A DNA stretch of 16,130 nucleotides. It comes from Phycisphaerae bacterium. GTDB lineage: Bacteria; Planctomycetota; Phycisphaerae; Sedimentisphaerales; Anaerobacaceae. Positions 1-8,361 of the stretch are shown here, in pieces. The position numbers and the translations under genes were made by a program. A model generated the notes under the pieces. It was not told where the DNA came from and ran no database searches. It was given only the letters and a program-made list of their open reading frames with translations. How positions within the stretch are numbered: the stretch's first letter is position 1; each line of letters starts with the position of its first letter. The DNA is taken from the NCBI GenBank assembly GCA_030667885.1, contig DAOUVA010000027.1, positions 1 through 16,130 on the forward strand. The letters run 5' to 3'.

Positions 1-2
1 CC

Positions 3-2435
3 CTTATCGTTAGCTTCTGTTTCCTACACCTGGAGGCAAATGCGAAAGATATAAGAATGCAAGGTCCGTTACGGGTTTTAAAGGACAATCCTCGCTATTT
101 TACGGATGATAGCGGCCGGGCTGTTTATCTGACGGGCTCACATACTTGGTCTAATCTGGTGGACATTGGCCCGAAAGACCCGCCGCCGCGATTCGACTTT
201 CCCGCCTGCCTTGATTGGATGCAGAAGCTGAATCATAACTTCATTCGAATGTGGACGTGGGAACCGGTGACGTGGAACACAAAAGCAAACAGTGAGAGCA
301 AGCTCCATACATCCGCACCTCAACCCTGGGCACGAACCGGTCCGGACAAGGCCATTGACGGCAAACCGAAGTTTAATCTAAAGGAGTTTAATCCCGATTA
401 CTTTGACCGGTTGCGGCGCCGTATTTCACAAGCCAGAAGCCGCGGAATTTATGTTTCGGTAATGCTCTTTGAGGGCTGGGCAATGCAGTTTTCAGCCGGA
501 GCATGGGAAAACCATCCGTTTCATAAGCAGAATAATATAAATGGTATTGATGGAGACCAAAACAAAGATGGTAAAGGGCTCGAATTTCATACTCTGGCCA
601 ACTCGGAGATCACTGCTTTGCAGGAAGCCTATGTTCGCAAGGTCATTGATACAGTCAATGATTTCGACAATGTACTGTACGAGATATCTAATGAAAACCA
701 TCCGCCGTCAACGCAATGGCAATATCACATGATTCGCTATATCAAAAAGTATGAGAAAAGTAAACCTAAGCAGCATCCGGTTGGGATGACATTCCAGTAC
801 CGCGGCGGAAAAAATGAGACGCTCTTCAACAGTCCTGCCGACTGGATTTCCCCCAATAATGAGGGCGGCTATAGGGACAATCCGCCGGCTGCCGATGGCC
901 GAAAAGTTATACTCAATGACACGGACCATTTATGGGGAATCGGGGGAAATCAGGCGTGGGTGTGGAAGAGCTTCCTGCGAGGGCACAATCCGATTTTTAT
1001 GGACCCGTATGATGGTGTGGTTCTCGGGGAAAAGTTTGACCCGAAGTGGGAACCGATTCGGGTAAGTATGGGGTATACGCTAAGTTATGCCGAAAGAATG
1101 AACCTGGCAGCAATGCAGCCACGCAATGACCTGACCTCTACAAAGTATTGTTTGGCGAATCCAGGGGCAGAGTATCTGGTTTATAAGCCTGCATCTGATG
1201 AAAACTCGATAACAGTAAAACTGAAATCCGGCAGATATCAATACGAGTGGTTTGGCCCTGATCAAGGCAAGGTTATATCGAAAGGTACTATAAGAGCAAA
1301 CGGTGGAGAGCAAACGCTTAAAGCTCCTTCGAAAGGTGACGCTGTAGTTTACATTGTAAATACAAAAAAATCCAAATCTGGAGCAATGGTTTTCCCGGGG
1401 GAAAAATGGGAAGAGGTGAGGCCTGAATCGCAGGGTATAGACTCGGGCAAACTTGATACCGCCATATCATATCTTAAGAATAATATCGGGCGGGACGGAG
1501 TCAATGAGCTGGTCATAATACGCAACGGATATATGGTGTGGAAGGGCAGTGACATAGATAAAGTTCACGGAGTCTGGTCCCTGACAAAGTCTTTTACCAG
1601 CACGGTGCTCGGTTTGCTTATTGATGACGGCAGGGTGACTTTGGAAACGCGGGCAAAAGAGTACGTATCGGGCATGTCGAAAACATATCCGTCTATCACG
1701 CTTCGCCATTTCACGACAATGACATCGGGATATTACGCCGTTGGTGATGAACCTCGGGGCGGCTATAGACACGGGCCGAGTTCGACACCCTTCAAGCCGG
1801 CTGATAAACCGCTGTTTGCTCCGCCCGGCTCGAAGTATGCCTACTGGGATTCAGCGATGAATCAGTTCGGAAACGTTCTGAGCCGCATAGCCGACGAGCC
1901 GATAGAGGTCCTGTTCAAACAGAAGATCGCCGACCCGATTGGGATGGACTCCGGCAAGTGGGACTGGGGCGATTTCGGAAAGGTCAGTGGTATCGTGGTC
2001 AACGGAGGTTCTGGAAATAGTAACAAGCACATGAAAATTTCGGCTCGAGAATTAGCTCGTTTCGGCCACTTATTTCTGAATAAGGGTAAATGGAAAGGTA
2101 AACAATTAATCAGCAGTGCCTGGGTTTATCAGGCGACGCGGGCCCAGGTGCCGACATCCTTACCCCTGGAGCAGCTTAGCGGTGCTGACGGCCGCGGTGT
2201 TTATGGCTATAACTGGTGGGTCAACAGCATTAAACACGACGGCAAGCGAAAGTGGCCCGGTGCTCCAAGCGGCACCTATTCGGCCAGCGGATATAACAAT
2301 AACGATATGTTCGTCATTCCGGAATGGGACATGGTTTTCGTTCGTCTCGGTCTGGACCAAAACGAGTTCCCAATCACAGATAAAATATATGGCACTTTCA
2401 TAGATAAAATCGGCCAGGCAATAATGGACTACTGA
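3..2435 (+). CDS. Secreted fusion: glycoside-hydrolase-like barrel (DUF4038/DUF6298-like) plus serine beta-lactamase/esterase domain; 5' end outside window
   Basis: The frame is open from base 3. The 18 codons before the ATG at 57 encode a hydrophobic stretch ending in Ala-Asn-Ala, which reads as the end of a Sec signal peptide, so the true start is probably upstream of the window. Residues here count from the ATG at 57. Residues about 5-350 resemble the apiosidase/DUF4038-DUF6298 type of (beta/alpha)8 hydrolase: there is a YFTDDSGRAVYLTGSHTW-like opening and an Asn-Glu pair (N212-E213 in YEISNEN), the usual clan GH-A acid/base position. Residues about 370-435 form a small beta domain like the 'putative collagen-binding' domain that often follows DUF4038. 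Residues about 450-792 are a serine beta-lactamase-family domain with S508-x-x-K511 (SLTK) and Y596-W-D598 in place of Y-x-N. The likely role is extracytoplasmic removal of glycan side groups plus ester or amide hydrolysis. The substrate is unknown. Confidence 0.8.
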   Translation, partial: LIVSFCFLHLEANAKDIRMQGPLRVLKDNPRYFTDDSGRAVYLTGSHTWSNLVDIGPKDPPPRFDFPACLDWMQKLNHNFIRMWTWEPVTWNTKANSESKLHTSAPQPWARTGPDKAIDGKPKFNLKEFNPDYFDRLRRRISQARSRGIYVSVMLFEGWAMQFSAGAWENHPFHKQNNINGIDGDQNKDGKGLEFHTLANSEITALQEAYVRKVIDTVNDFDNVLYEISNENHPPSTQWQYHMIRYIKKYEKSKPKQHPVGMTFQYRGGKNETLFNSPADWISPNNEGGYRDNPPAADGRKVILNDTDHLWGIGGNQAWVWKSFLRGHNPIFMDPYDGVVLGEKFDPKWEPIRVSMGYTLSYAERMNLAAMQPRNDLTSTKYCLANPGAEYLVYKPASDENSITVKLKSGRYQYEWFGPDQGKVISKGTIRANGGEQTLKAPSKGDAVVYIVNTKKSKSGAMVFPGEKWEEVRPESQGIDSGKLDTAISYLKNNIGRDGVNELVIIRNGYMVWKGSDIDKVHGVWSLTKSFTSTVLGLLIDDGRVTLETRAKEYVSGMSKTYPSITLRHFTTMTSGYYAVGDEPRGGYRHGPSSTPFKPADKPLFAPPGSKYAYWDSAMNQFGNVLSRIADEPIEVLFKQKIADPIGMDSGKWDWGDFGKVSGIVVNGGSGNSNKHMKISARELARFGHLFLNKGKWKGKQLISSAWVYQATRAQVPTSLPLEQLSGADGRGVYGYNWWVNSIKHDGKRKWPGAPSGTYSASGYNNNDMFVIPEWDMVFVRLGLDQNEFPITDKIYGTFIDKIGQAIMDY

Positions 2436-2518
2436 AAGCCGGACGAAATTATTGGTATGATAGAGCTTGTAATATTAACAATATGCTTTTAGAAAAGTTT
2501 ATATGAAGGGTGACAGTT

Positions 2519-2522
2519 GGAG
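2519..2522 (+). promoter_or_regulatory. Shine-Dalgarno GGAG deciding the start at 2530
   Basis: GGAG lies 7 nt upstream of the ATG at 2530. The in-frame ATG at 2503 has only a weak AGAAAAG stretch before it, and the ATG at 2578 has no purine-rich element at a suitable distance. This favours 2530 as the start of the FMN-binding gene, although planctomycete-like genomes often lack clear ribosome binding sites. Confidence 0.5.
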
Positions 2523-2529
2523 TAATTAT

Positions 2530-3681
2530 ATGGTGACATCTCATCAGAAGGCTACGGGAACAAGATTGTGTGAATGTATGGGGCCTAAATCGAAATGGTC
2601 CTGGTATCTTTATGCAGGGATTCTTATCGTTATGATCCAGGGATTAGCCGTGGGGCAACAGGAGGCAGCAAAAGTAGTGCGGACACAGGAAGAAGTTGAG
2701 GCCCTTATCAAGGATGCGGGCGCCAGTGCGCCGGAATGGTGGGATTCGGCAGAGCTTAGCTATCCAAAGACGCTCAATCTAAACTGGCCTATGAAGCCGG
2801 GCGGTAAATGGAATAACCAGAAAAACGTCGGGCAGTATATCTGGGACGTGATCAATCCGAATCCACACCGCTGGAAAGAGGGGATAAAGCTGGTTCATCA
2901 TCTGATGGTTAAGCAAAAGAACGACCGCGCCAAAATCGCCAGGGCTATGCAGAGTTTAGGTTCAATGTTCCATAACTTCCAGAGAGACTGGCCGAGGGCT
3001 GTTTTTTGGTGGCGGATGAGCGCAAGATATAGCGGCATGATTGACCCGACCCGGCTTGCGAACTGCTATTGGCAGATGGGTTGCGAGGAAATGGCCCGCG
3101 AGATTCTGGTTAGGATTCCCGCCGACTACACCAGGAACGGAGAGGTGATTAAGTTGTGGGCGGATATGGGGCAGCTCGATAAGGCCTTACAGTTGGCCGA
3201 GCAGAAGGCCCGCAGCGGGATGCCGCATATCGCATATCTGGCTGCCGGCAATGCGTGTCGCCAGGCGGGCAAATACACCGAGGCTCTGGCATATTATCGC
3301 AAAACAATTGCCGCGAGGCTGCCAGCCAAAATGAACAACGATTTTTTGCGAGCAGTGGAACAGGCGAGAGAGAGTATTGATGCGATAAAGCTCTTTGAGA
3401 TGCTGGATTTGTCGAAGATTCCCGGTGGCGTTTACCGCGGCGGCAGTACGGCCTTCAACGGGCCTATGCAGGTGGAGGTCAAAGTCACCGACGGCCGGAT
3501 TGAGTCGGTTCGTGTTATCAGCCACAGGGAGAAACAGTTTTACACGGCTCTGACGGACACACCACAGCAGATTGTCGAAAAGCAGAGGTTGAAGGGGATC
3601 GATGCGGTAACGGGTGCAACGATCACGTCGGAAGCAATCATTACCGCCGCGGCCAGGGCGCTGGCCGGGAGTCTTAAGTAG
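2530..3681 (+). CDS. Exported TPR-like protein with C-terminal covalent FMN-binding (FMN_bind) domain
   Basis: This is probably a periplasmic, membrane-tethered flavoprotein that shuttles electrons. With the start at 2530 (383 aa), residues about 24-45 form a hydrophobic signal peptide or anchor ending near AVG-QQ. Residues about 110-270 are helical with TPR-like repeats, the clearest being a GNACRQAGKYTEALAYY stretch. Residues about 295-380 match the FMN_bind family found in RnfG, NqrC and NosR. The motif D358-A-V-T-G-A-T364-I-T fits the ApbE flavinylation consensus, in which FMN is linked through a phosphoester to the threonine of S/T-G-A-T. The next gene, 75 bp downstream on the same strand, is a NapH/NapG-like iron-sulfur membrane protein, and the two probably form one electron pathway. 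ApbE is not in the window and must be supplied elsewhere. Alternative starts are 2503 and 2578. The FMN_bind call is firm; the partner and the acceptor are inferred. Confidence 0.82.
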   Translation: MVTSHQKATGTRLCECMGPKSKWSWYLYAGILIVMIQGLAVGQQEAAKVVRTQEEVEALIKDAGASAPEWWDSAELSYPKTLNLNWPMKPGGKWNNQKNVGQYIWDVINPNPHRWKEGIKLVHHLMVKQKNDRAKIARAMQSLGSMFHNFQRDWPRAVFWWRMSARYSGMIDPTRLANCYWQMGCEEMAREILVRIPADYTRNGEVIKLWADMGQLDKALQLAEQKARSGMPHIAYLAAGNACRQAGKYTEALAYYRKTIAARLPAKMNNDFLRAVEQARESIDAIKLFEMLDLSKIPGGVYRGGSTAFNGPMQVEVKVTDGRIESVRVISHREKQFYTALTDTPQQIVEKQRLKGIDAVTGATITSEAIITAAARALAGSLK

Positions 3682-3756
3682 TCCATTTAACGGACATTCG
3701 AGTGCGGATTTTTTTCATGACATAGACAGGCGTAAAACGAAGATAAGAGAGATGCT

Positions 3757-5484
3757 ATGAGATTGCATTTTTTTATGCCAATGAGCAGTCGTCACCGGAA
3801 GCTAGGAAAGATACTGTCTTGGCTCGGACCAACGTGGCGTTCATCTCCGGCGCGAAGGATACTCCAAAGCATCTGTCTGGTCGGGTTTATTGTGTTTTTC
3901 ATTTATGTATGCTGGCCATACGGATCGAGTGAGTATGGGGAGTTCTTTGAAGCAAAAGAGATCATCGAGGCAGAACTTTTTCTAGTACTGGATCCGCTGA
4001 TTAGTATTTCTACCGCAATCGCAGCGAGAATGTGGGTATGGTCACTGTGGTACGCGTTTGCAGTTTTGTTGGTATGTCTGGTTCTGCCGAGGAGTTTCTG
4101 TGCTTATGTGTGTCCTTTGGGGACACTGCTTGATCTTTTCGATTGGGCAATTACCGGCAGAGTTCTGAAGTCTCGAACCAGGACATATCGGTCATTGGCC
4201 AATACAAGGTACTATGTGCTTGCTGCCGTGCTGGCAGCAGCCGGTTTGGGAGTAATGCTGTCGGGCTTTGTTTCAGCGATTGCTGTTATAACGCGAGCTA
4301 TGCTGTTCGTGGCTGGATCGGTTCAAATGGGACTGCTGAAGGGCTGGTATCTTGTGCCGCCGATGAATGCCGGACACTGGATTTCCATAGTTATGTTTGC
4401 GGTACTTATCTCGCTCAATTTTCTGGAGAGGCGGTTCTGGTGTAAATATTTGTGCCCTACCGGTGCGGTTTTTTCCGTGACCAATTTATTCCGGCTCTCT
4501 GAGCGGAAGGTGCGTTCGCAGTGCGTGGAGTGCGGCAAGTGCGAGCAGGTATGTTCCTTCGGGGCAATAAAAAGTGATTACACAACCAGAGACCTTAACT
4601 GCAGTTTTTGTCAGAGCTGTGCAGGAGTATGCCCTGTCGAGGCGATTGAGTTCACAGGCAGATGGAATAGCGAAGAATACAAGGCGCGCAGCGAAATTAG
4701 CAAAAGTATCATGCTGTCAAGGCGAAACGTAATAGCAGGGATAGGGACAGTGGCTGTTGGGGCCGGGCTGCCTGTCGCTGTGTGTAAGGCTGCCGGCAAT
4801 AGCAAAGCAGTGGTCAGACCGCCGGGGACGGTGCCGGAGGATGAGTTTCTGCAACTGTGCGTTCGATGCGGGCAATGTATCAAAGTATGCCCGAACAATG
4901 TTCTGCAGCCGATTGGCCTGGAGCATGGATTCGACCTGCTTTGGACGCCCAAGGTGACGCCGGACTGGTCGGGATGCGAGCCTTCATGTAACAACTGCGG
5001 CCAGGTTTGTCCAACAGGGGCGATACGTGCATTGGATTTGCCGGAGAAACAGGCTGCGAGAATAGGGCTGGCGGAAGTTGATAAGAAGACGTGCCTGCCG
5101 TATGCCGGCAATGGGCAATGCCGGTTGTGTGTGGATGAATGTAATGCAGCAGGCTATGATGCAATTGAGTTCGTTCGAGTGGGCGGTGAGGCGGCAGACA
5201 ATGGTGAACCTATCGAAAACAGCGGGGTCCTTGCTCCAGTTGTATTGGAAGATAAATGTGTCGGGTGCGGGCTATGCCAGATGCGTTGCAAGGCCATCAA
5301 CGTCAAGGATACGCATTTGCTCGACGAGGCGGCGATACATGTAGCTGCCGGGCCTGGTAAAGAAGATCGAATCCTTGAAGGGTCATATATAGAACTTAGG
5401 GACCGGCGCAGAAAGGGTCAAAAGCCAAGTGAGCAGGAACCGCAAGGTGCAGGAGATGATTATCTGCCTGATTTTCTTAAGTGA
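3757..5484 (+). CDS. NapH-NapG-like fusion: polytopic membrane iron-sulfur protein with six 4Fe-4S cysteine motifs
   Basis: A 575 aa electron-transfer protein. The N-terminal half looks like NapH/NosR/CcoG: about four to five transmembrane segments between residues 30 and 235, two CX3CP motifs at membrane ends (C115/C119 and C229/C233), then a 2x[4Fe-4S] ferredoxin module (C256-C259-C262-C266 and C282-C285-C288-C292). A twin-arginine-like S321-R322-R323-N followed by a hydrophobic stretch (about 325-345) then begins a NapG-like module with four more clusters: C368-C378, C407-C418, C446/C455/C458/C462 and C501-C511. In nap systems NapH and NapG are separate and pass quinol electrons towards a periplasmic reductase; here they are one polypeptide. 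The gene follows the FMN_bind gene by 75 bp. An AAGAGAG stretch precedes the chosen ATG. The C-terminal tail is charged. The electron donor (quinol) and the final acceptor are inferred, since no reductase lies nearby. Confidence 0.85.
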   Translation: MRLHFFMPMSSRHRKLGKILSWLGPTWRSSPARRILQSICLVGFIVFFIYVCWPYGSSEYGEFFEAKEIIEAELFLVLDPLISISTAIAARMWVWSLWYAFAVLLVCLVLPRSFCAYVCPLGTLLDLFDWAITGRVLKSRTRTYRSLANTRYYVLAAVLAAAGLGVMLSGFVSAIAVITRAMLFVAGSVQMGLLKGWYLVPPMNAGHWISIVMFAVLISLNFLERRFWCKYLCPTGAVFSVTNLFRLSERKVRSQCVECGKCEQVCSFGAIKSDYTTRDLNCSFCQSCAGVCPVEAIEFTGRWNSEEYKARSEISKSIMLSRRNVIAGIGTVAVGAGLPVAVCKAAGNSKAVVRPPGTVPEDEFLQLCVRCGQCIKVCPNNVLQPIGLEHGFDLLWTPKVTPDWSGCEPSCNNCGQVCPTGAIRALDLPEKQAARIGLAEVDKKTCLPYAGNGQCRLCVDECNAAGYDAIEFVRVGGEAADNGEPIENSGVLAPVVLEDKCVGCGLCQMRCKAINVKDTHLLDEAAIHVAAGPGKEDRILEGSYIELRDRRRKGQKPSEQEPQGAGDDYLPDFLK

Positions 5485-5500
5485 GTTGCTGTAAGTCATT

Positions 5501-6892
5501 TTATGCCATTGGTAAAACCAGAGCCAACAGCAGCGAGACGACGATCCCTGTAAAACCTATGATAGCCAGCAGTGGCGTCCAGGATTTGAGTCCTTCGGCT
5601 TCGGTCAGCCCGGACATTTTTACGAATATCCAGAATCCGCTGTCGTTCATCCATGAACCTATCAACGAGCCGCTTCCGATGGCAGTAGCCAGATAAGCAG
5701 TGTTATAACCCAGCGTATTAGTCGATGTGATCATTGCGGCCATCATTGCCGATGCCGTTATCATTGCTACCGTGCACGAGCCCTGGGCTATTTTAATCAG
5801 CGCAGAGATGAAAGCTCCCAAAACCAACAGCATAATACCATTTGCCGGTTGGCCGCTATTTCCCGTGAATAAGTTTTCAATCGCCGGGCCTATCTGGGCG
5901 GCCTTAAGCATCGCACCAAAGGCGCCTCCTGCTGCGGTGATGAGGATAATCATGCCGCCGCTCATTAATGACACTTCGACAATTTTTGCCAATTGCGAAT
6001 TTGTCAGGGTACGTTTGCTCTTTAGCATCCACATCGCAATTGCCGCCGATATGAGCATTGCCAGATTCACATTTCCCAATACGGCAGTTATTGCAGCGGC
6101 CCGGCTTAAGGGCGAACCATCAGCGGCACTTTTGGCTATCGTGCGGACAATTGTATTGGTCGAGACCAGAATCACAGGCAGAATAATCGGCAAAAGCGAT
6201 ATCAGCAAGCCCGGTAACTGATGGTCTTCGAGCGGCTCCGGCTCAGATACCTCGCCGCCAAGTGGTCTCATCTGTATGTTCATTCGCCGGTCTGCATATC
6301 CCGAGAAGATCATTCCGACGATGGCGGCTGGAAGCGCAACCATAGCACCAACCATAATCATAACGCCGATATCAATGCCAAGGTTGTCAGCCATTATGAG
6401 CGGCCCGGGAGTTGGCGGGACAAGGCAATGAGTAATAACTCCGCCAGCTGTAATGGCCATGACATATTTTAAGTATTGTTTCTTTGTCCGCCGGTACATC
6501 GACCGCGCCAACGGCACGAGCAGATAAAAAACCGTGTCAAAGAATACCGGAACCGAAAGCACAAAACCGCTGGCCATAAGCGCTGTAGAACTGCGTTTTT
6601 CTCCGAGCAGCAACAGGAAACCTCTGACGATACGGTCCGCTGCGCCGCTGTCCATCATACATCGGCCAATCACAACCGCCAGTGCTATTACGATACCGAT
6701 TCCTGCCGCTGTGCCGCCAAACTCTGTCGCCACACGGCTTATCTTTGTATCCAGATCCCCGGGGGCCAGCAGACTGACGACTACGGCAGAGGTAATCAAA
6801 GCGATAAAAGCATTCATCTTCAAGACCGTAATCATAAGTATGACGGTGAGCATGCCGATAACAAGAATTATGAGCGGGTGCAGGCTGAACAT
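5501..6892 (-). CDS. GntP-family sugar-acid:H+ symporter
   Basis: A 463 aa, very hydrophobic protein with about 12-14 predicted membrane spans along its whole length. It opens MFSLHPLIILVIGML and has the GntP-type features (G/A-rich spans, a conserved VPPTPGP-like loop near residue 160 and a late SWMNDSGFW-like motif). The family (GntP, GntT, IdnT, YjhF) imports gluconate, idonate and related aldonic acids with protons across the inner membrane, and 440-465 aa is the usual length. It is the last gene of the five-gene minus-strand operon, 77 bp after the kinase, with its own good AGGAG 9 nt before the ATG (bases 6902-6906). The pairing with a xylonate-type dehydratase and a pyruvate aldolase mirrors E. 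coli YjhF, so a pentonate such as D-xylonate is the most likely substrate. Its stop lies 16 bp from the convergent iron-sulfur gene, and no clear terminator hairpin is seen between them. Confidence 0.9.
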   Translation of the reverse strand: MFSLHPLIILVIGMLTVILMITVLKMNAFIALITSAVVVSLLAPGDLDTKISRVATEFGGTAAGIGIVIALAVVIGRCMMDSGAADRIVRGFLLLLGEKRSSTALMASGFVLSVPVFFDTVFYLLVPLARSMYRRTKKQYLKYVMAITAGGVITHCLVPPTPGPLIMADNLGIDIGVMIMVGAMVALPAAIVGMIFSGYADRRMNIQMRPLGGEVSEPEPLEDHQLPGLLISLLPIILPVILVSTNTIVRTIAKSAADGSPLSRAAAITAVLGNVNLAMLISAAIAMWMLKSKRTLTNSQLAKIVEVSLMSGGMIILITAAGGAFGAMLKAAQIGPAIENLFTGNSGQPANGIMLLVLGAFISALIKIAQGSCTVAMITASAMMAAMITSTNTLGYNTAYLATAIGSGSLIGSWMNDSGFWIFVKMSGLTEAEGLKSWTPLLAIIGFTGIVVSLLLALVLPMA

Positions 6893-6969
6893 AATGCTGT
6901 GCTCCTATCAAAGAACAGGATAAGACAATAATTTCATAAACTTCACAAGTTTTCAGGGCAAAGATTTCG

Positions 6970-8346
6970 TCAACTACCAAGATATTTTTGACCGAGCATC
7001 GCGGCTCCCTTCATAGATGACTGCTCGTTGTGGATATATTCACTGTCCCTCATCCACTTTGATTTTGCCTTCATTAAAGCCGGATTCGTCGCGCCACCTG
7101 TCACGTGGATAACGTTTTTAAGAGGAATCTTCATTCCAATTTCTTCCAAGTGCGCTTTTTGATATTCGCAAAGTCCTCTGACAATAGCGGCCAGAATTTC
7201 CTCGCGTGTGGTCTGCTGAGTCAATCCCAATAACTGTGCTTTAAGCGGCTCCAGGCTGTAGCGTGAACCCATAAGATAAGGTATGTAAGTAACGCCGGTG
7301 TCACAATCGAGTCGGCTCTCAATTGCCTGCGGAAGGAAGCTGTTATAAAATTCCTCGGCACTCATTTCGCTGCAGAACAGGCTCTTATACCAGTCCAGTG
7401 CCTTGCCACCGGCATTCATAACATGCAAAGTGAGCCATCGATCCTGCAGGACGTGTGCTCGGATATTGTAGTTAGCGGAAGCCAGACATTTATCAAGGCA
7501 TACGAGAGTGATTTCACAGGTACCGTTTACATTAATGATGTCACCCGGCTCGTTGATACCCACCGAATAAGCCGCCAATACCGCATCATTACCGCCGATT
7601 AATACGGGAGGTTCCTTTTTGAAGCCCAGCTTCCGAGCGAGTGACTTACTCATTCGACCGACACTCTCATAAGCCGGGATTATTTGCGGTAACTTGTTAT
7701 GTGAGATGCCGAAAGCCGAGGCGATATCCTCATTCCAGGTGAAGTCATTTTGAACGGTATTGTACAGGGCTGTCAGCGATGCAGAGGAGGGATCGATAGC
7801 AAAACTGTCTGTCAGCCAGTGAGCGAAGTATGTATTTGAATGGCCAAACTTGTAAGTTTTATCGAAGATTTCGGAACAATTGTCTTTAATCCAAAGGATA
7901 CTTGCCAGTGAACATCCGCCGGCAACCGGCATATTTGCCGTGGTCTTTAGAAGATGCTCTATTCCAACGGTTTCTATTATGAATCGGGCCTGCTTGCGGG
8001 AACGCTGGTCAAGCATCAGGATGGCCGGGTATAATGCCTGGCCGGATTTGTCCATGGCTGTCAGGCCGGGTGTAGTGCCGGAAAGGGAAATAACTTCGAC
8101 ATCGCTGATAAGGCCCTCCATTTCTTTACATCCGGCAATGAAGGCTGTTTTCCATTTTTCCTGTTCGATATCCCCAAACAGGCCGTCGTTATAAATGCTT
8201 ACCTCATATTCCTGTGAAAATTGCCTCACCAGACTCAGCGTACCGTTAGTGAGATGAAAGACGCCCATTTTCATACCGGTCGTCCCGATATCAACCGCCA
8301 ATATTGTGTTGCCTTTTGTTGTCTTTTGAGTTTCGGTTTGAGCCAT
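6970..8346 (-). CDS. FGGY-family carbohydrate kinase
   Basis: A 458 aa sugar kinase of the hexokinase/actin-fold FGGY family (xylulokinase, gluconokinase, glycerol kinase). The N-terminal phosphate-1 motif is seen as AVDIGTTGMKMGVF, followed by a LDQRS substrate-loop motif near residue 120. The FGGY catalytic base is probably D254 in GGNDAVLAAYSVG, and the C-terminal adenosine motif is HVTGGATNPALMKAK. It transfers phosphate from ATP to a sugar, ketose or sugar acid in the cytoplasm. The substrate cannot be read from the sequence; the operon suggests a pentulose, a 2-keto sugar acid or an aldonate. ATG 8346 is preferred over the GTG at 8349 directly before it; neither has a strong ribosome binding site. 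Only 15 nt separate it from the stop of the upstream aldolase gene, so the two are probably translationally coupled. Length is slightly below the usual 480-520 aa, but both lobes are present. Confidence 0.87.
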   Translation of the reverse strand: MAQTETQKTTKGNTILAVDIGTTGMKMGVFHLTNGTLSLVRQFSQEYEVSIYNDGLFGDIEQEKWKTAFIAGCKEMEGLISDVEVISLSGTTPGLTAMDKSGQALYPAILMLDQRSRKQARFIIETVGIEHLLKTTANMPVAGGCSLASILWIKDNCSEIFDKTYKFGHSNTYFAHWLTDSFAIDPSSASLTALYNTVQNDFTWNEDIASAFGISHNKLPQIIPAYESVGRMSKSLARKLGFKKEPPVLIGGNDAVLAAYSVGINEPGDIINVNGTCEITLVCLDKCLASANYNIRAHVLQDRWLTLHVMNAGGKALDWYKSLFCSEMSAEEFYNSFLPQAIESRLDCDTGVTYIPYLMGSRYSLEPLKAQLLGLTQQTTREEILAAIVRGLCEYQKAHLEEIGMKIPLKNVIHVTGGATNPALMKAKSKWMRDSEYIHNEQSSMKGAAMLGQKYLGS

Positions 8347-8361
8347 CACAATCTGCCGAAT

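Noticed and set aside
57..59. ATG at 57 as the true start of the first gene
   Set aside because: The frame is open to the window edge and the codons before 57 encode the end of a signal peptide (a hydrophobic run ending in Ala-Asn-Ala). The start is therefore upstream of the window.
3682..3720. Possible terminator between the FMN-binding gene and the iron-sulfur gene
   Set aside because: The only stem (GTCC...GGAC) has 4 bp and lies about 10-20 nt from the T-run at 3709-3715. Co-directional spacing fits co-transcription better.
4611..5111. 166-codon minus-strand ORF opposite the iron-sulfur gene
   Set aside because: It is antisense to a gene with six well-formed 4Fe-4S motifs and has a cysteine/proline-rich, low-information translation with no domain. 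It is a shadow ORF.
5727..6221. 164-codon plus-strand ORF opposite the permease
   Set aside because: Its isoleucine/alanine-rich translation is the mirror of the GntP membrane helices. It has no ribosome binding site and no recognisable family.
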